Source: Candidatus Ruthenibacterium merdavium
Lineage (GTDB): Bacteria; Bacillota; Clostridia; Oscillospirales; Ruminococcaceae
Assembly (NCBI GenBank): GCA_019119935.1
Contig: DWWA01000033.1
Span: 1 to 36,711 of the forward strand
Direction: 5' to 3'
Length of the DNA stretch: 36,711 nucleotides
Shown here: positions 16,336-23,403 of the stretch, one piece after another
How the letters are laid out: each line of letters starts with the position of its first letter
Numbering within the stretch: the first letter of the stretch is position 1
Notes under the pieces: generated by a model
The model's input: the letters and a program-made list of their open reading frames with translations, nothing else
Told to the model about the DNA's origin: nothing
Database searches by the model: none
Translations under genes and position numbers: made by a program

Positions 16336-17178
16336 TTATCTCAAATCGGGCGTAGCCAGCACGTCCATGTCGTCGAATTCCATATTTTCGCCGCCCATGG
16401 CCCAAATGAAGGTATAATTGCTGGTGCCTACGCCGCTGTGAATGCTCCAAGAGGGGCTGATGACCGCATCGAAATTCTGCATAACAATGTGACGCGTTTC
16501 GGTGGGCTCACCCATCATGTGGAACACAACCTGATTTTCGGGAAGCTCGAAGTAGGTGTAAACCTCCATGCGGCGCTCGTGCGTGTGGCTGGGCATTGTG
16601 TTCCAGTTGCTGCCCGGCTCTAAAGCAGTCATACCCATGGAAAGCTGACAGGTTTTCAGCACGCTGGGGTGAATGAACTGGTTGATGGTGCGCTTGTTGC
16701 ACGATTCCACAGAGCCCAAGGGGCGTTTCGCGGCTTCTTCAATGGTGATCAGCTTGTTTTCGTAGCTGCAATGCGCCGGAGCGCTCACCATGTAGAACTT
16801 CGCGGGGGTGTCGGCGCTGTCGCTGGAGAAGTGAACCTCTTTATTGCCCTGCGTGATGTACAGGCAGTCTTTGTAGTTCAGGTGATAAGAAACGCCGTCG
16901 GCCACCACAGTGCCGGAACCGCCCAGGTTGAAGATGCCGATTTCGCGGCGCTCCAAGAAATACTTCGTGCCGAAGTTTGCCCACACGTCAATGCCTTTGG
17001 AGATGGAAACGCTCTCTTTCACGGGCATGCAGCCAAGAACGACCATGCGGTCAACGTGGCTGTATACAGCGACAATTTCGTCCGCTTTATACAAGCCGGA
17101 AATCAAAAACTCATCGCGTACTTCTTCGGTGGTATAGCGTTTGAAATCACGCTGGTTGCAGGAATAGCGAATATCCAT
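16336..17178 (-). CDS. kduI: 5-keto-4-deoxyuronate isomerase KduI
   Basis: A 280-residue cupin-type isomerase that converts 4-deoxy-5-keto-uronate (5-keto-4-deoxyuronate) to 2,5-diketo-3-deoxygluconate. The sequence tracks the known E. coli KduI along its whole length. The zinc site is seen in SHTHERRMEV: His198, His200 and Glu205, with a fourth ligand expected at the His of SWSIHSGVGT. Full length equals the family norm. It follows kduD by 78 bp and is probably co-transcribed, with its own AGAGGT ribosome site. It receives the product of GH88 (12980-14128), which ties this operon to the lyase operon. The strong hairpin at 16265-16310 ends the transcript. Confidence 0.97.
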   Translation of the reverse strand: MDIRYSCNQRDFKRYTTEEVRDEFLISGLYKADEIVAVYSHVDRMVVLGCMPVKESVSISKGIDVWANFGTKYFLERREIGIFNLGGSGTVVADGVSYHLNYKDCLYITQGNKEVHFSSDSADTPAKFYMVSAPAHCSYENKLITIEEAAKRPLGSVESCNKRTINQFIHPSVLKTCQLSMGMTALEPGSNWNTMPSHTHERRMEVYTYFELPENQVVFHMMGEPTETRHIVMQNFDAVISPSWSIHSGVGTSNYTFIWAMGGENMEFDDMDVLATPDLR

Positions 17179-17257
17179 TTTCTTACCTCTTTTTCAAAAT
17201 GGCGGGCCCGAAACAAGACCCGCCCGGTTGATTTTTCGGTTTCAGCTTGCGCCAAAA
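17179..17257 (-). other. kduD-kduI spacer with GC-rich hairpin
   Basis: The spacer carries an 8-bp GC-rich stem (GGCGGGTC with GGCCCGCC on the minus strand, one G-U pair) followed by ATTTTG, too weak a T-run for a confident terminator. It may lower kduI expression or stabilise a processed kduD end. Confidence 0.4.
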
Positions 17258-18049
17258 TTACGGCTGTTTGCCGATGTAGGCCAAGATGCCGCCGTCCACA
17301 TACAGAATGTGGCCGTTTACAAAGTTGGAAGCGTCGGAAGCCAAGAATACGGCAGGGCCGGCCAGATCTTCCGGCTCGCCCCAGCGAGCGGCAGGAGTCT
17401 TAGCAATAATAAACTGATCGAAGGGATGACGGCTGCCGTCGGGCTGAACCTCGCGCAGAGGTGCAGTTTGAGGAGTGGCAATATAGCCCGGGCCGATGCC
17501 GTTGCACTGGATGTTGTGCTCGCCGTACTCGCTGGCAATGTTCTTAGTGAGCATCTTCAAACCGCCCTTAGCAGCAGCGTAAGCGGAAACGGTTTCACGG
17601 CCCAGCTCGCTCATCATAGAGCAAATGTTAATGATTTTGCCGTGACCTTTTTTGATCATGGAAGGAATAACGGCTTTCGACACGATGAAGGGAGCATTGA
17701 GGTCGACATCAACCACCTGACGGAACTCAGCAGCGCTCATGTCGCACATGGGGATGCGCTTGATGATGCCGGCATTGTTCACGAGAATATCAATCACGCC
17801 GACTTCTTTTTCAATTTGCTGTACCATAGCGTTAACAGCAGTTTCGTCGGTGACGTCACACACATAACCGTGAGCGTCAATGCCTTTTTCGCGGTAAGCG
17901 GCCAAGCCTTTGTCTACAAACTCCTGCTTAATATCGTTGAATACGATGGTAGCGCCGGCCTCATGAAGTGCGCTGGCGATGGCAAAGCCAATGCCGTAGG
18001 AAGCGCCGGTAACCAATGCGATTTTTCCGTTCAAAGAAAACATGCTCAT
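17258..18049 (-). CDS. kduD: 2-deoxy-D-gluconate/2-keto-3-deoxygluconate dehydrogenase KduD (SDR family)
   Basis: A 263-residue short-chain dehydrogenase that reduces 2,5-diketo-3-deoxygluconate to 2-keto-3-deoxygluconate, the step after KduI. The nucleotide-binding motif is VTGASYGIG (13-21), the structural NNAG is at 91-94, and the catalytic set is Ser144, Tyr157 and Lys161 (YAAAK). The ATG at 18049 lies 8 bp from AGGAG. The ATG at 18055 is only 2 bp away and the longer frame to 18112 runs through the leader, so both were set aside. It is the first gene of the kdu operon, behind a promoter whose start site is covered by a TGTATACA palindrome. The next enzymes (KdgK and KdgA) are not in this window. 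Confidence 0.93.
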   Translation of the reverse strand: MSMFSLNGKIALVTGASYGIGFAIASALHEAGATIVFNDIKQEFVDKGLAAYREKGIDAHGYVCDVTDETAVNAMVQQIEKEVGVIDILVNNAGIIKRIPMCDMSAAEFRQVVDVDLNAPFIVSKAVIPSMIKKGHGKIINICSMMSELGRETVSAYAAAKGGLKMLTKNIASEYGEHNIQCNGIGPGYIATPQTAPLREVQPDGSRHPFDQFIIAKTPAARWGEPEDLAGPAVFLASDASNFVNGHILYVDGGILAYIGKQP

Positions 18050-18090
18050 TTTCATCACTCCTGTAAAGAAACATAAACAAAAAGGCGAAT

Positions 18091-18100
18091 ATGTATACAT
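18091..18100. promoter_or_regulatory. Operator-like palindrome ATGTATACAT in kduD leader
   Basis: A 10-bp perfect palindrome with core TGTATACA, about 55 bp downstream of the predicted kduD transcription start. It shares its core with the sites at 18152-18163 and 18294-18307, consistent with binding by the adjacent GntR/FadR-type regulator. Confidence 0.5.
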
Positions 18101-18105
18101 TGGTG

Positions 18106-18137
18106 TGTTCAAAACAGGGAAAAAGAAGTTTTGAACA
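18106..18137. repeat. Inverted repeat in kduD leader
   Basis: TGTTCAAAAC (18106-18115) is repeated inverted as GTTTTGAACA (18128-18137) around a 12-nt spacer. It lies in the untranslated leader of kduD between two TGTATACA palindromes. It could be an RNA hairpin or a second regulator's site. Confidence 0.55.
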
Positions 18138-18151
18138 AGATTTTGAAAACA

Positions 18152-18163
18152 CTTGTATACAAG
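18152..18163. promoter_or_regulatory. Operator over the kduD transcription start, CTTGTATACAAG
   Basis: A perfect 12-bp palindrome begins 4 bp downstream of the kduD -10 element, so a bound protein would block polymerase. The form resembles FadR/VanR-class GntR operators. The likely ligand-responsive repressor is the divergent gene at 18389. Confidence 0.65.
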
Positions 18164-18166
18164 GAG

Positions 18167-18195
18167 ATAATAGCACGACTGACAGTAAAAAGCAA
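18167..18195 (-). promoter_or_regulatory. Sigma-A promoter of kduD-kduI
   Basis: On the minus strand TTGCTT (18190-18195) and TATTAT (18167-18172) are 17 bp apart. The leader of roughly 110 nt contains two operator-like palindromes and an inverted repeat. Confidence 0.6.
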
Positions 18196-18293
18196 TAGAT
18201 GAAGCAATAAAATTTTATTTTTGGTACTATTACCGATAAAACAAGGATTTTCTTGTTTGAAATGCAAAAGTGTGCCGCTTGCTTGTGTAAAAA

Positions 18294-18307
18294 CTATGTA
18301 TACATAG
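18294..18307. promoter_or_regulatory. Operator-like palindrome CTATGTATACATAG upstream of gntR
   Basis: A 14-bp perfect palindrome lies 14 bp upstream of the gntR -35 element. It carries the same TGTATACA core as the kduD sites, suggesting autoregulation or looping across the divergent promoters. Confidence 0.6.
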
Positions 18308-18321
18308 GTGCAGAGTTCCTG

Positions 18322-18350
18322 TTGAAGTTTTGGCGTTTATCCCGTATAAT
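18322..18350 (+). promoter_or_regulatory. Sigma-A promoter of gntR
   Basis: TTGAAG (18322-18327) and TATAAT (18345-18350) are 17 bp apart. The leader to the ATG at 18389 is about 30 nt. Confidence 0.7.
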
Positions 18351-18388
18351 AAGAGGAAAAGCCATATTCCGAAAAAAGGAGCTTTACC

Positions 18389-19087
18389 ATGAGCGCACCA
18401 CTGAGTAACCGCGAGATCTACAAAATTTTAGAATCGGAGATTGTCGCCTTAAAAATTGTCCCCGGAGAGGTTCTCACAGAAAACAGCCTGTGTGAGCGAT
18501 TCAAGGTTTCCCGAACCCCGATCCGAAGCGTTTTGCAGCGCTTGCAGGAAAACAAGTTTGTGCAGATTGTTCCGCACAAGAGCACCACAGTTACGCCCAT
18601 CAATCTGGAGGTTGCCTCACAGCTAATTTATGAGCGCGTGGCGATTGAATCCATGGTGTTTCGGGATTTTATGCGCATGGCTGCCCCTACGGATGTGGAG
18701 AAGGTTCGCTATTCGCTGCATCAGATGGAGGCACTGGCTGAAAAGGCGCAGGATGTGGAACACTTTGAAATTTATGAGTTTCTGAGCTGTGACCATGCGA
18801 TGCATGAGCTGTGGTTCCTGCGCACCGGCAAGGACGTGCTGTGGCAGCGCATTACAAGGCCGCATCCGGACTATTCCCGGCTGATGCGGCTGGATGTAGT
18901 GGGTGCAAAAAACGTTGCAGAGGTTCTGGCCGACCACCAAGAGATGATGCGGATGATTGACACGCGCTCCGAGGCCGGTATTGAGGAGCTGATGGTACGC
19001 CATCTTTACGGCAATGTGCGTCGGCTGGGCGGCAAATTGTTTTCCGATGAATACAAAAAATATTTTCAGCCTTTGAATGAGCGGTAA
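18389..19087 (+). CDS. GntR-family transcriptional regulator, FCD (FadR/VanR) type
   Basis: A 232-residue regulator with an N-terminal winged helix (about 8-75) and a C-terminal all-helical FCD ligand domain. The helix-turn-helix is NSLCERFKVSRTPIRSVLQR. The FCD part (about 80-220) carries spaced acidic and histidine residues (CDHAMHELWF, DHQEMMRMID, RHLYGNV) that usually bind a metal and a carboxylate sugar acid. AAAAGGAG precedes the ATG. It is divergent from kduD, and palindromes with core TGTATACA sit at both promoters. It is therefore probably the local repressor of uronate catabolism, relieved by an unsaturated uronate or keto-deoxygluconate intermediate. That ligand is inference. Confidence 0.9.
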   Translation: MSAPLSNREIYKILESEIVALKIVPGEVLTENSLCERFKVSRTPIRSVLQRLQENKFVQIVPHKSTTVTPINLEVASQLIYERVAIESMVFRDFMRMAAPTDVEKVRYSLHQMEALAEKAQDVEHFEIYEFLSCDHAMHELWFLRTGKDVLWQRITRPHPDYSRLMRLDVVGAKNVAEVLADHQEMMRMIDTRSEAGIEELMVRHLYGNVRRLGGKLFSDEYKKYFQPLNER

Positions 19088-19101
19088 CTGAGCGAAAGCG
19101 T

Positions 19102-19129
19102 TTGACACAACCGAGATTCGGCACAATAA
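19102..19129 (+). promoter_or_regulatory. Weak candidate promoter for the discoidin-like gene
   Basis: A consensus -35 TTGACA (19102-19107) is followed after 16 bp by CAATAA (19124-19129). The -10 is poor. Without it, the downstream gene would be read from the gntR promoter. Confidence 0.3.
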
Positions 19130-19179
19130 GCTGCATTTTGATCAGAACGATCATTTTATTATCAAGGAGGAAATTTGCG

Positions 19180-19965
19180 ATGAAGATTCAGATTTCTGTT
19201 GTCAGGGACGGCGAGGTGCTGGCCCAGACACAAGCCGACGAAGTAGCTGCACTGTGCTATGAACAGGCTTACCGGCAAGGGGATGAAATTCGTCTGTACT
19301 GCGAAGAGAACATGTATCTCTGGCTGCAGTTAGAGGATAGCTTTGCGCCTGCTTTGGTTTACTGTTATGCGGGGGAGTTTTCCTTCCCGATTCCTTTTGA
19401 AGAAAAGCGCGTGTGTTATTCTCAAAAAGCCTTTACAGGCACGCGCCATCTGATTTTTGCCCGCTGTGCTGTCTCTCAGGAGATTGCCGCGCGCCGCAAT
19501 TTGGCTTTGAACCCGCTCGATCACCACGAAAACAACAGCGTTTTCCCCCACGCGAAAGCAAACGTGGAAACAAGAGGCGAGGCGTGGTTTGCAGCGCGCA
19601 ACGCCATTGACGGCAACATTGCCAGCGCCGGACACGGTTTGTACCCCTTTGAAAGCTGGGGCATCAACCGCCGCGAGGACGCGGAGCTGACCGTATATTT
19701 CGGACGTCCTGTGCGCGTGGATGAACTGGTTGTTACCCTGCGTGCAGATTTTCCGCATGACAACTGGTGGAAAGAAGCGGAGTTTGTGTTTTCCGATGGA
19801 TCGAAAGAGGTGCTGCATTTTCAAAAAAGCGGCCTGCCGCAGCGATTCGCCGTGCAGCCCCGCACCACTGAGTTTGTGACAATTTGCAATATGAAAAAGG
19901 ATGAAACCGATCCTTCTCCGTTCCCTGCGCTCACTCAGCTTGAAGTATGGGGGACAGAGGTGTGA
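19180..19965 (+). CDS. Discoidin (F5/8 type C)-like carbohydrate-binding domain protein, uncharacterised
   Basis: A 261-residue protein. The N-terminal third is beta-rich without a recognised motif. The C-terminal part (about 125-260) resembles an F5/8 type C or CBM32-like fold: ARNAIDGNIASAGHGLYPFE, ELTVYFGRPVRVDELVVTLR, EAEFVFSDGSKEVLHF. No signal peptide or catalytic signature is visible, so a cytoplasmic role in sugar binding or an unrecognised enzyme activity is possible. ATG 19180 has AAGGAGG 9 bp upstream; the frame opens 26 codons earlier without support. It lies 92 bp behind gntR on the same strand and closes the glycan region. The fold assignment is moderate and the function unknown. 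Confidence 0.72.
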   Translation: MKIQISVVRDGEVLAQTQADEVAALCYEQAYRQGDEIRLYCEENMYLWLQLEDSFAPALVYCYAGEFSFPIPFEEKRVCYSQKAFTGTRHLIFARCAVSQEIAARRNLALNPLDHHENNSVFPHAKANVETRGEAWFAARNAIDGNIASAGHGLYPFESWGINRREDAELTVYFGRPVRVDELVVTLRADFPHDNWWKEAEFVFSDGSKEVLHFQKSGLPQRFAVQPRTTEFVTICNMKKDETDPSPFPALTQLEVWGTEV

Positions 19966-20130
19966 TTTGCTCCTGTGTGCCGGGCGGCATTATAAAATAA
20001 GACGGCCCTTTTTGGGATATGGCAAGGCTGAAACAGAATCCTTATCAGTCCTTTCGGGCGCTCTTTTTGAGTCCGGCATCATTTTTCCGTATAGAAAAAA
20101 CGCAGTTTCTGCTTTTCTCTTTATGAAAAT

Positions 20131-20176
20131 AAGCCCGTGATGACAGACGATTTCTGTCTGCCGTCACGGGCTTTTT
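20131..20176. terminator. Bidirectional terminator between the discoidin-like gene and tenA
   Basis: AAGCCCGTGA (20131-20140) pairs with TCACGGGCTT (20164-20173), with an extra internal ACAGA/TCTGT stem. TTTTT follows on the plus strand and TTATTTT on the minus strand. It serves both convergent transcripts. Nothing else was seen in 19966-20248. Confidence 0.85.
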
Positions 20177-20248
20177 GTCATGCCGGGCAAGGCGCAAAAA
20201 AATTTGTTCCGTTTGCCGGAAAGAAAACTCGCTTTGCTGCCTTTTATT

Positions 20249-20908
20249 TTACATCTGCCTGCGCCAAGACATCTCCCAAAAGCTTAATTCATAACGTGAG
20301 CACGCAACAAATATATCGGTTAAATGCTCAAGCTGCTGCTCGGTATAATGTTCGGTCAGGCGGTTCAGCGTGTCCAAAAGCACGACGTTTCCTTCACTGT
20401 AAGCGTCGGAGGAATACCCTTGAATCCATGTGCCGTAAAACGGGTCTTCAACGCAGGCTGGGTGCTGCTGCACCATCTTTTTGGCGATAACCTCATAACT
20501 GTATGCACAGGAGAGAATCGCGGCGAGGATTTCTGCTTCGCCTTCTTCATACGCCACACGAAGCATGTAGGAGGTATAAGAAAGATTATCGAGCGAACGG
20601 CGCGCGGCGGCAATTTCTTCCTGCGTTACGCCGAATTTCGCGAGATACCCGCTGTGAACATCCAGTTCGCCGTTCATCACGGCAATGTACTTAGAAAACA
20701 GCTTCACCGTTTCCGGGCTTTTGGCTTTTGCCACGCCGACGGCAAACACTTTGGCGTATTCCTCGAGATATAAATAATCTTGAATGATGTAAAAACGAAA
20801 TTTTTCCTTGTCGAGAGTGCCGTTTTGAATACCGAGCACAAACGGATGCTCGTTGTAAGCTTGCCAAATGTCTTTTGCCGCATTCATCAATCGTTCTGTT
20901 GTTTTCAT
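20249..20908 (-). CDS. tenA: Aminopyrimidine aminohydrolase / thiaminase II TenA
   Basis: A 219-residue all-helical TenA-family enzyme. It releases the pyrimidine HMP from degraded thiamine (amino-HMP or thiamine hydrolysis), feeding salvage. Asp44 in IIQDYLYLEEY and the nucleophile Cys134 in AILSCAYSYEVI sit at the positions known for Bacillus TenA (Asp44 and Cys135). The C-terminal SRYELSFWEM holds the catalytic glutamate. Length matches the family. It overlaps thiD by 4 bp (ATGA), so translation is coupled. It is the last gene of the thi operon. Confidence 0.95.
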   Translation of the reverse strand: MKTTERLMNAAKDIWQAYNEHPFVLGIQNGTLDKEKFRFYIIQDYLYLEEYAKVFAVGVAKAKSPETVKLFSKYIAVMNGELDVHSGYLAKFGVTQEEIAAARRSLDNLSYTSYMLRVAYEEGEAEILAAILSCAYSYEVIAKKMVQQHPACVEDPFYGTWIQGYSSDAYSEGNVVLLDTLNRLTEHYTEQQLEHLTDIFVACSRYELSFWEMSWRRQM

Positions 20909-21714
20909 TGCTGTGCCTCCTTTACAAATTCACCGCATAAGTCAAACGCATGGTTCATCGGGCCTTGCCCTTGTCCTAAATTGAGCATGGCGGAAAGCGC
21001 CCCGGAAAGATACTCTTTCGAACGCTGAATCGAAGTTTCTAAGTCATAGCCCTTTGCCAGATTGGCGGCAATGGCAGAGGAAAGCGTGCAGCCCGTTCCG
21101 TGGGTGTTCGGGTTGTCAATTCGCTTGCCGTGAAACCATTTGCACTGCCCGTCAGAAAAAAGGACATCGTTTGCATCGTGAATTTGATGGCCGCCTTTCA
21201 CGAGAACGGCACAGCCGAAGGCGTTTGCGATTTCTTGGGCGGCCAGCTCCATCTCCCGCTCGTTGGAAATAGAGCGCCCGGACAAAATTTCCGCTTCGGG
21301 GATATTCGGTGTAATAACCGTTGCCAAAGGCACAAGCAGTTCTTTCAAAGTTTCAATGGCATCCGCTTCAATCAAACGGGAACCGGAAGTTGCAGCCATG
21401 ACGGGGTCTAACACGATGTTTTCCGCGCGGTAAAAGCGAAGCCGCTCCGCAATCACCTCAATTAAGCCGCAGCCGGAAACCATGCCGATTTTTACGGCGT
21501 CGGGGCGAATGTCGGTGAAAATCATGTCAATTTGCTCTTTGAGAAAGTCGGGGGTCGTTTGCGAAATTGCGGTAACGCCGGTGGTGTTTTGTGCTGTCAG
21601 TGCCGTGATGGCGCTCATGGCATAAACCTCGTTCATGGTCATCGTTTTCAGATCGGCCTGAATACCGGCGCCTCCGCTGCAATCACTGCCAGCGATCGAT
21701 AATGCTGTTTTCAT
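20905..21714 (-). CDS. thiD: Hydroxymethylpyrimidine/phosphomethylpyrimidine kinase ThiD
   Basis: A 269-residue ribokinase-fold kinase that phosphorylates HMP and HMP-phosphate to HMP-pyrophosphate, the pyrimidine partner for ThiE. Signatures are SIAGSDCSGGAGIQADLKT at the start and the anion-hole segment NTHGTGCTLSSAIAAN near residues 205-220. A strong AAGGAGAATT ribosome site precedes the ATG. It follows thiE by 115 bp; that spacer has a small hairpin (ACGGCC/GGCCGT) but no clear terminator, so the operon probably continues. It is not the ThiD-ThiE fusion seen in some bacteria. Confidence 0.96.
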   Translation of the reverse strand: MKTALSIAGSDCSGGAGIQADLKTMTMNEVYAMSAITALTAQNTTGVTAISQTTPDFLKEQIDMIFTDIRPDAVKIGMVSGCGLIEVIAERLRFYRAENIVLDPVMAATSGSRLIEADAIETLKELLVPLATVITPNIPEAEILSGRSISNEREMELAAQEIANAFGCAVLVKGGHQIHDANDVLFSDGQCKWFHGKRIDNPNTHGTGCTLSSAIAANLAKGYDLETSIQRSKEYLSGALSAMLNLGQGQGPMNHAFDLCGEFVKEAQQ

Positions 21715-21829
21715 GGTAATTCTCCTTTCGTTTCAGCACTATTTTTATCAAGCGACAGAAAGTGGTGCCCCCAATCTGCCGCCGCAAACGGCCGGAATAA
21801 GGCCGTCAATCCGTTTTGTTTGCGTTGCA

Positions 21830-22504
21830 TCATGGAGTGGTGCATGGGGCGGTTTGCGCTTTTCCTGCCGCAACCATTTGCTCAGACAGGCTGCGCAGTT
21901 CGCGGCATTCCTGCTCAATGTCATCTGCCGCGAAAATGGCGCTCACCAGCGCAACACCGTCTACTCCCGTTTCGGACAGCAAGGAAAGATTGCCTTTTCC
22001 GATGCCGCCAATCGCAACGACAGGCACGGTTACCGCCCGGCAGATGTCACGCAGGACATCGAGCGGAACGGCGCTTGCATCCGGCTTCGTAGCAGTGGGG
22101 AACATAGCTCCAACGCCCAGACAGTCTGCGCCGTTTTCCACGGCTTGCAGTGCTTCTTCAACGGAATGAACAGAAACGCCAATCATCATCTCTTCGCCTA
22201 CCAGCTTGCGCACCTGTGCGGCCTGCATATCCTCTTGGCCCACATGAATCCCGTCTGCACCGCAGCGGATGGCGATGTCCACATTGTCGTTGATGAAAAA
22301 GGGAACGCCGTATTGTTTGCATAAAGCTTTGATTTCCAAAGCCTCCTCGAAAAAATCTGCTTCGTTCAAGTCTTTTTCGCGCAGCTGTACACAGGTCACG
22401 CCGCCTTTCAGCGCGCTTTCCACTTGCTCAATCAAGGTTTGCCGCCCCACCCAAGCACTGTCCGTAACGGCATAAAGCAGCATGTGTTTTTTATCGCACT
22501 TCAT
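21830..22504 (-). CDS. thiE: Thiamine-phosphate synthase ThiE
   Basis: A 224-residue TIM-barrel enzyme that joins HMP-pyrophosphate and thiazole phosphate to give thiamine monophosphate. Typical segments appear in order: GGVTCVQLREKDL for pyrophosphate contact, FFINDNVDIA, GADGIHVGQEDM, GVSVHS, LGVGAMFPTATKPD and VVAIGGIG. The ATG at 22504 lies inside the thiM 3' end (14-bp overlap), with GGGG-rich ribosome-site sequence upstream. The C-terminal tail after about residue 200 is less conserved. Confidence 0.95.
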   Translation of the reverse strand: MKCDKKHMLLYAVTDSAWVGRQTLIEQVESALKGGVTCVQLREKDLNEADFFEEALEIKALCKQYGVPFFINDNVDIAIRCGADGIHVGQEDMQAAQVRKLVGEEMMIGVSVHSVEEALQAVENGADCLGVGAMFPTATKPDASAVPLDVLRDICRAVTVPVVAIGGIGKGNLSLLSETGVDGVALVSAIFAADDIEQECRELRSLSEQMVAAGKAQTAPCTTP

Positions 22505-23312
22505 AGCGAGCCCCTTTCTCCAGTGCTTCGGGGGTCAAACGATAAATAGCGTCGATGATATAGTTGCGATAAGTAGAATTGCCGTCCATTTCGGTGAGGC
22601 GGCTGTGGGCGATTTCGCCTGCAAGCCCCATGGCGCATACAGCAGCCGCGGCGGCCTGCAAAGGCTGATTCAGATTGGCGGCAACAAAAGCGGCAGTCAG
22701 GGCAGAGAGCTGGCAGCCTGTGCCTGTGATGGATGACATCATGGGATGCCCGTTGCGGATGCAGTAGGCGGTATTCGCGTCGGCAACAATGTCGATTGCT
22801 CCGGTAATTGCCACAACGCAGCGGGCTTTTGCAGCAAACGCTTTGGCAAAGGAAACGGCTTCGTCCAAATTTTCCTCGGTGACGCGGTCGGAAACGTCGG
22901 CATCAACGCCTTTGGTGGTGCCGGCGCCGACAGCAAGCGTTTTGATTTCAGAAATGTTTCCGCGAATAACCGTAAACTTTACCTGTTCCAACAGCTTGAA
23001 TGCGGTTTGCGTGCGCAGCGCCGATGCACCTGCTCCCACAGGGTCTAATACTACCGGATGCGAAAGCTCGTTTGCTTTTTTACCGGCAAGCAGCATGGAT
23101 TCAATGGTTCGGGCGTTTAATGTGCCGATGTTGATGTTCAGCCCGGTGCAAATCGTGGTGATTTCCTCCACTTCATCTTTGTCGTCGGCCATAATGGGGG
23201 AAGCGCCGCAGGCAAGCACCATGTTGGCGCAGTCATTCACGGTGACATAATTGGTGATGTTGTGGATTAACGGGCAGGTTTTTCTGACGTTTTCAAACAT
23301 TTCTGCAAACAT
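22491..23312 (-). CDS. thiM: Hydroxyethylthiazole kinase ThiM
   Basis: A 273-residue ribokinase-like kinase that phosphorylates hydroxyethylthiazole salvaged from outside or from thiamine breakdown. Family segments are CPLIHNITNYVTVNDCANM near the start, SPIMADDKDEVEEI, VVLDPVGAGASALRT and SITGTGCQLSALTAAF with the anion hole near the C-terminus. The ATG at 23312 is used because AAGGAGA (23321-23327) lies 8 bp away; the frame extends 73 codons further but runs through the riboswitch and its terminator. It is the first gene after the TPP riboswitch, so TPP controls the whole operon. Confidence 0.96.
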   Translation of the reverse strand: MFAEMFENVRKTCPLIHNITNYVTVNDCANMVLACGASPIMADDKDEVEEITTICTGLNINIGTLNARTIESMLLAGKKANELSHPVVLDPVGAGASALRTQTAFKLLEQVKFTVIRGNISEIKTLAVGAGTTKGVDADVSDRVTEENLDEAVSFAKAFAAKARCVVAITGAIDIVADANTAYCIRNGHPMMSSITGTGCQLSALTAAFVAANLNQPLQAAAAAVCAMGLAGEIAHSRLTEMDGNSTYRNYIIDAIYRLTPEALEKGARYEVR

Positions 23313-23362
23313 TGCATAACTCTCCTTACCTATCGCATATTTCTTTGTTTTTACAAAGCAGC

Positions 23363-23394
23363 AAAAAAACAGGGGACACGCGCGTGCCCCCTGT
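23363..23394 (-). terminator. TPP-controlled intrinsic terminator
   Basis: On the minus strand a 12-bp stem (ACAGGGGGCACG with CGTGTCCCCTGT, one G-U pair) closes on a 2-nt loop and continues into seven T. It lies between the TPP aptamer and the thiM ribosome site, which is the expected expression platform. Confidence 0.88.
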
Positions 23395-23403
23395 AAAAAA
23401 TCA

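Noticed and set aside
17059-17070. GCTGTATACAGC palindrome within kduI
   Set aside because: It encodes the conserved VYSHVDR segment of KduI, so the palindrome is probably a by-product of coding. Kept in mind as a weak extra operator only.
16669-18076. Plus-strand open frames opposite kduI and kduD
   Set aside because: Antisense to highly conserved enzymes, without ribosome sites.
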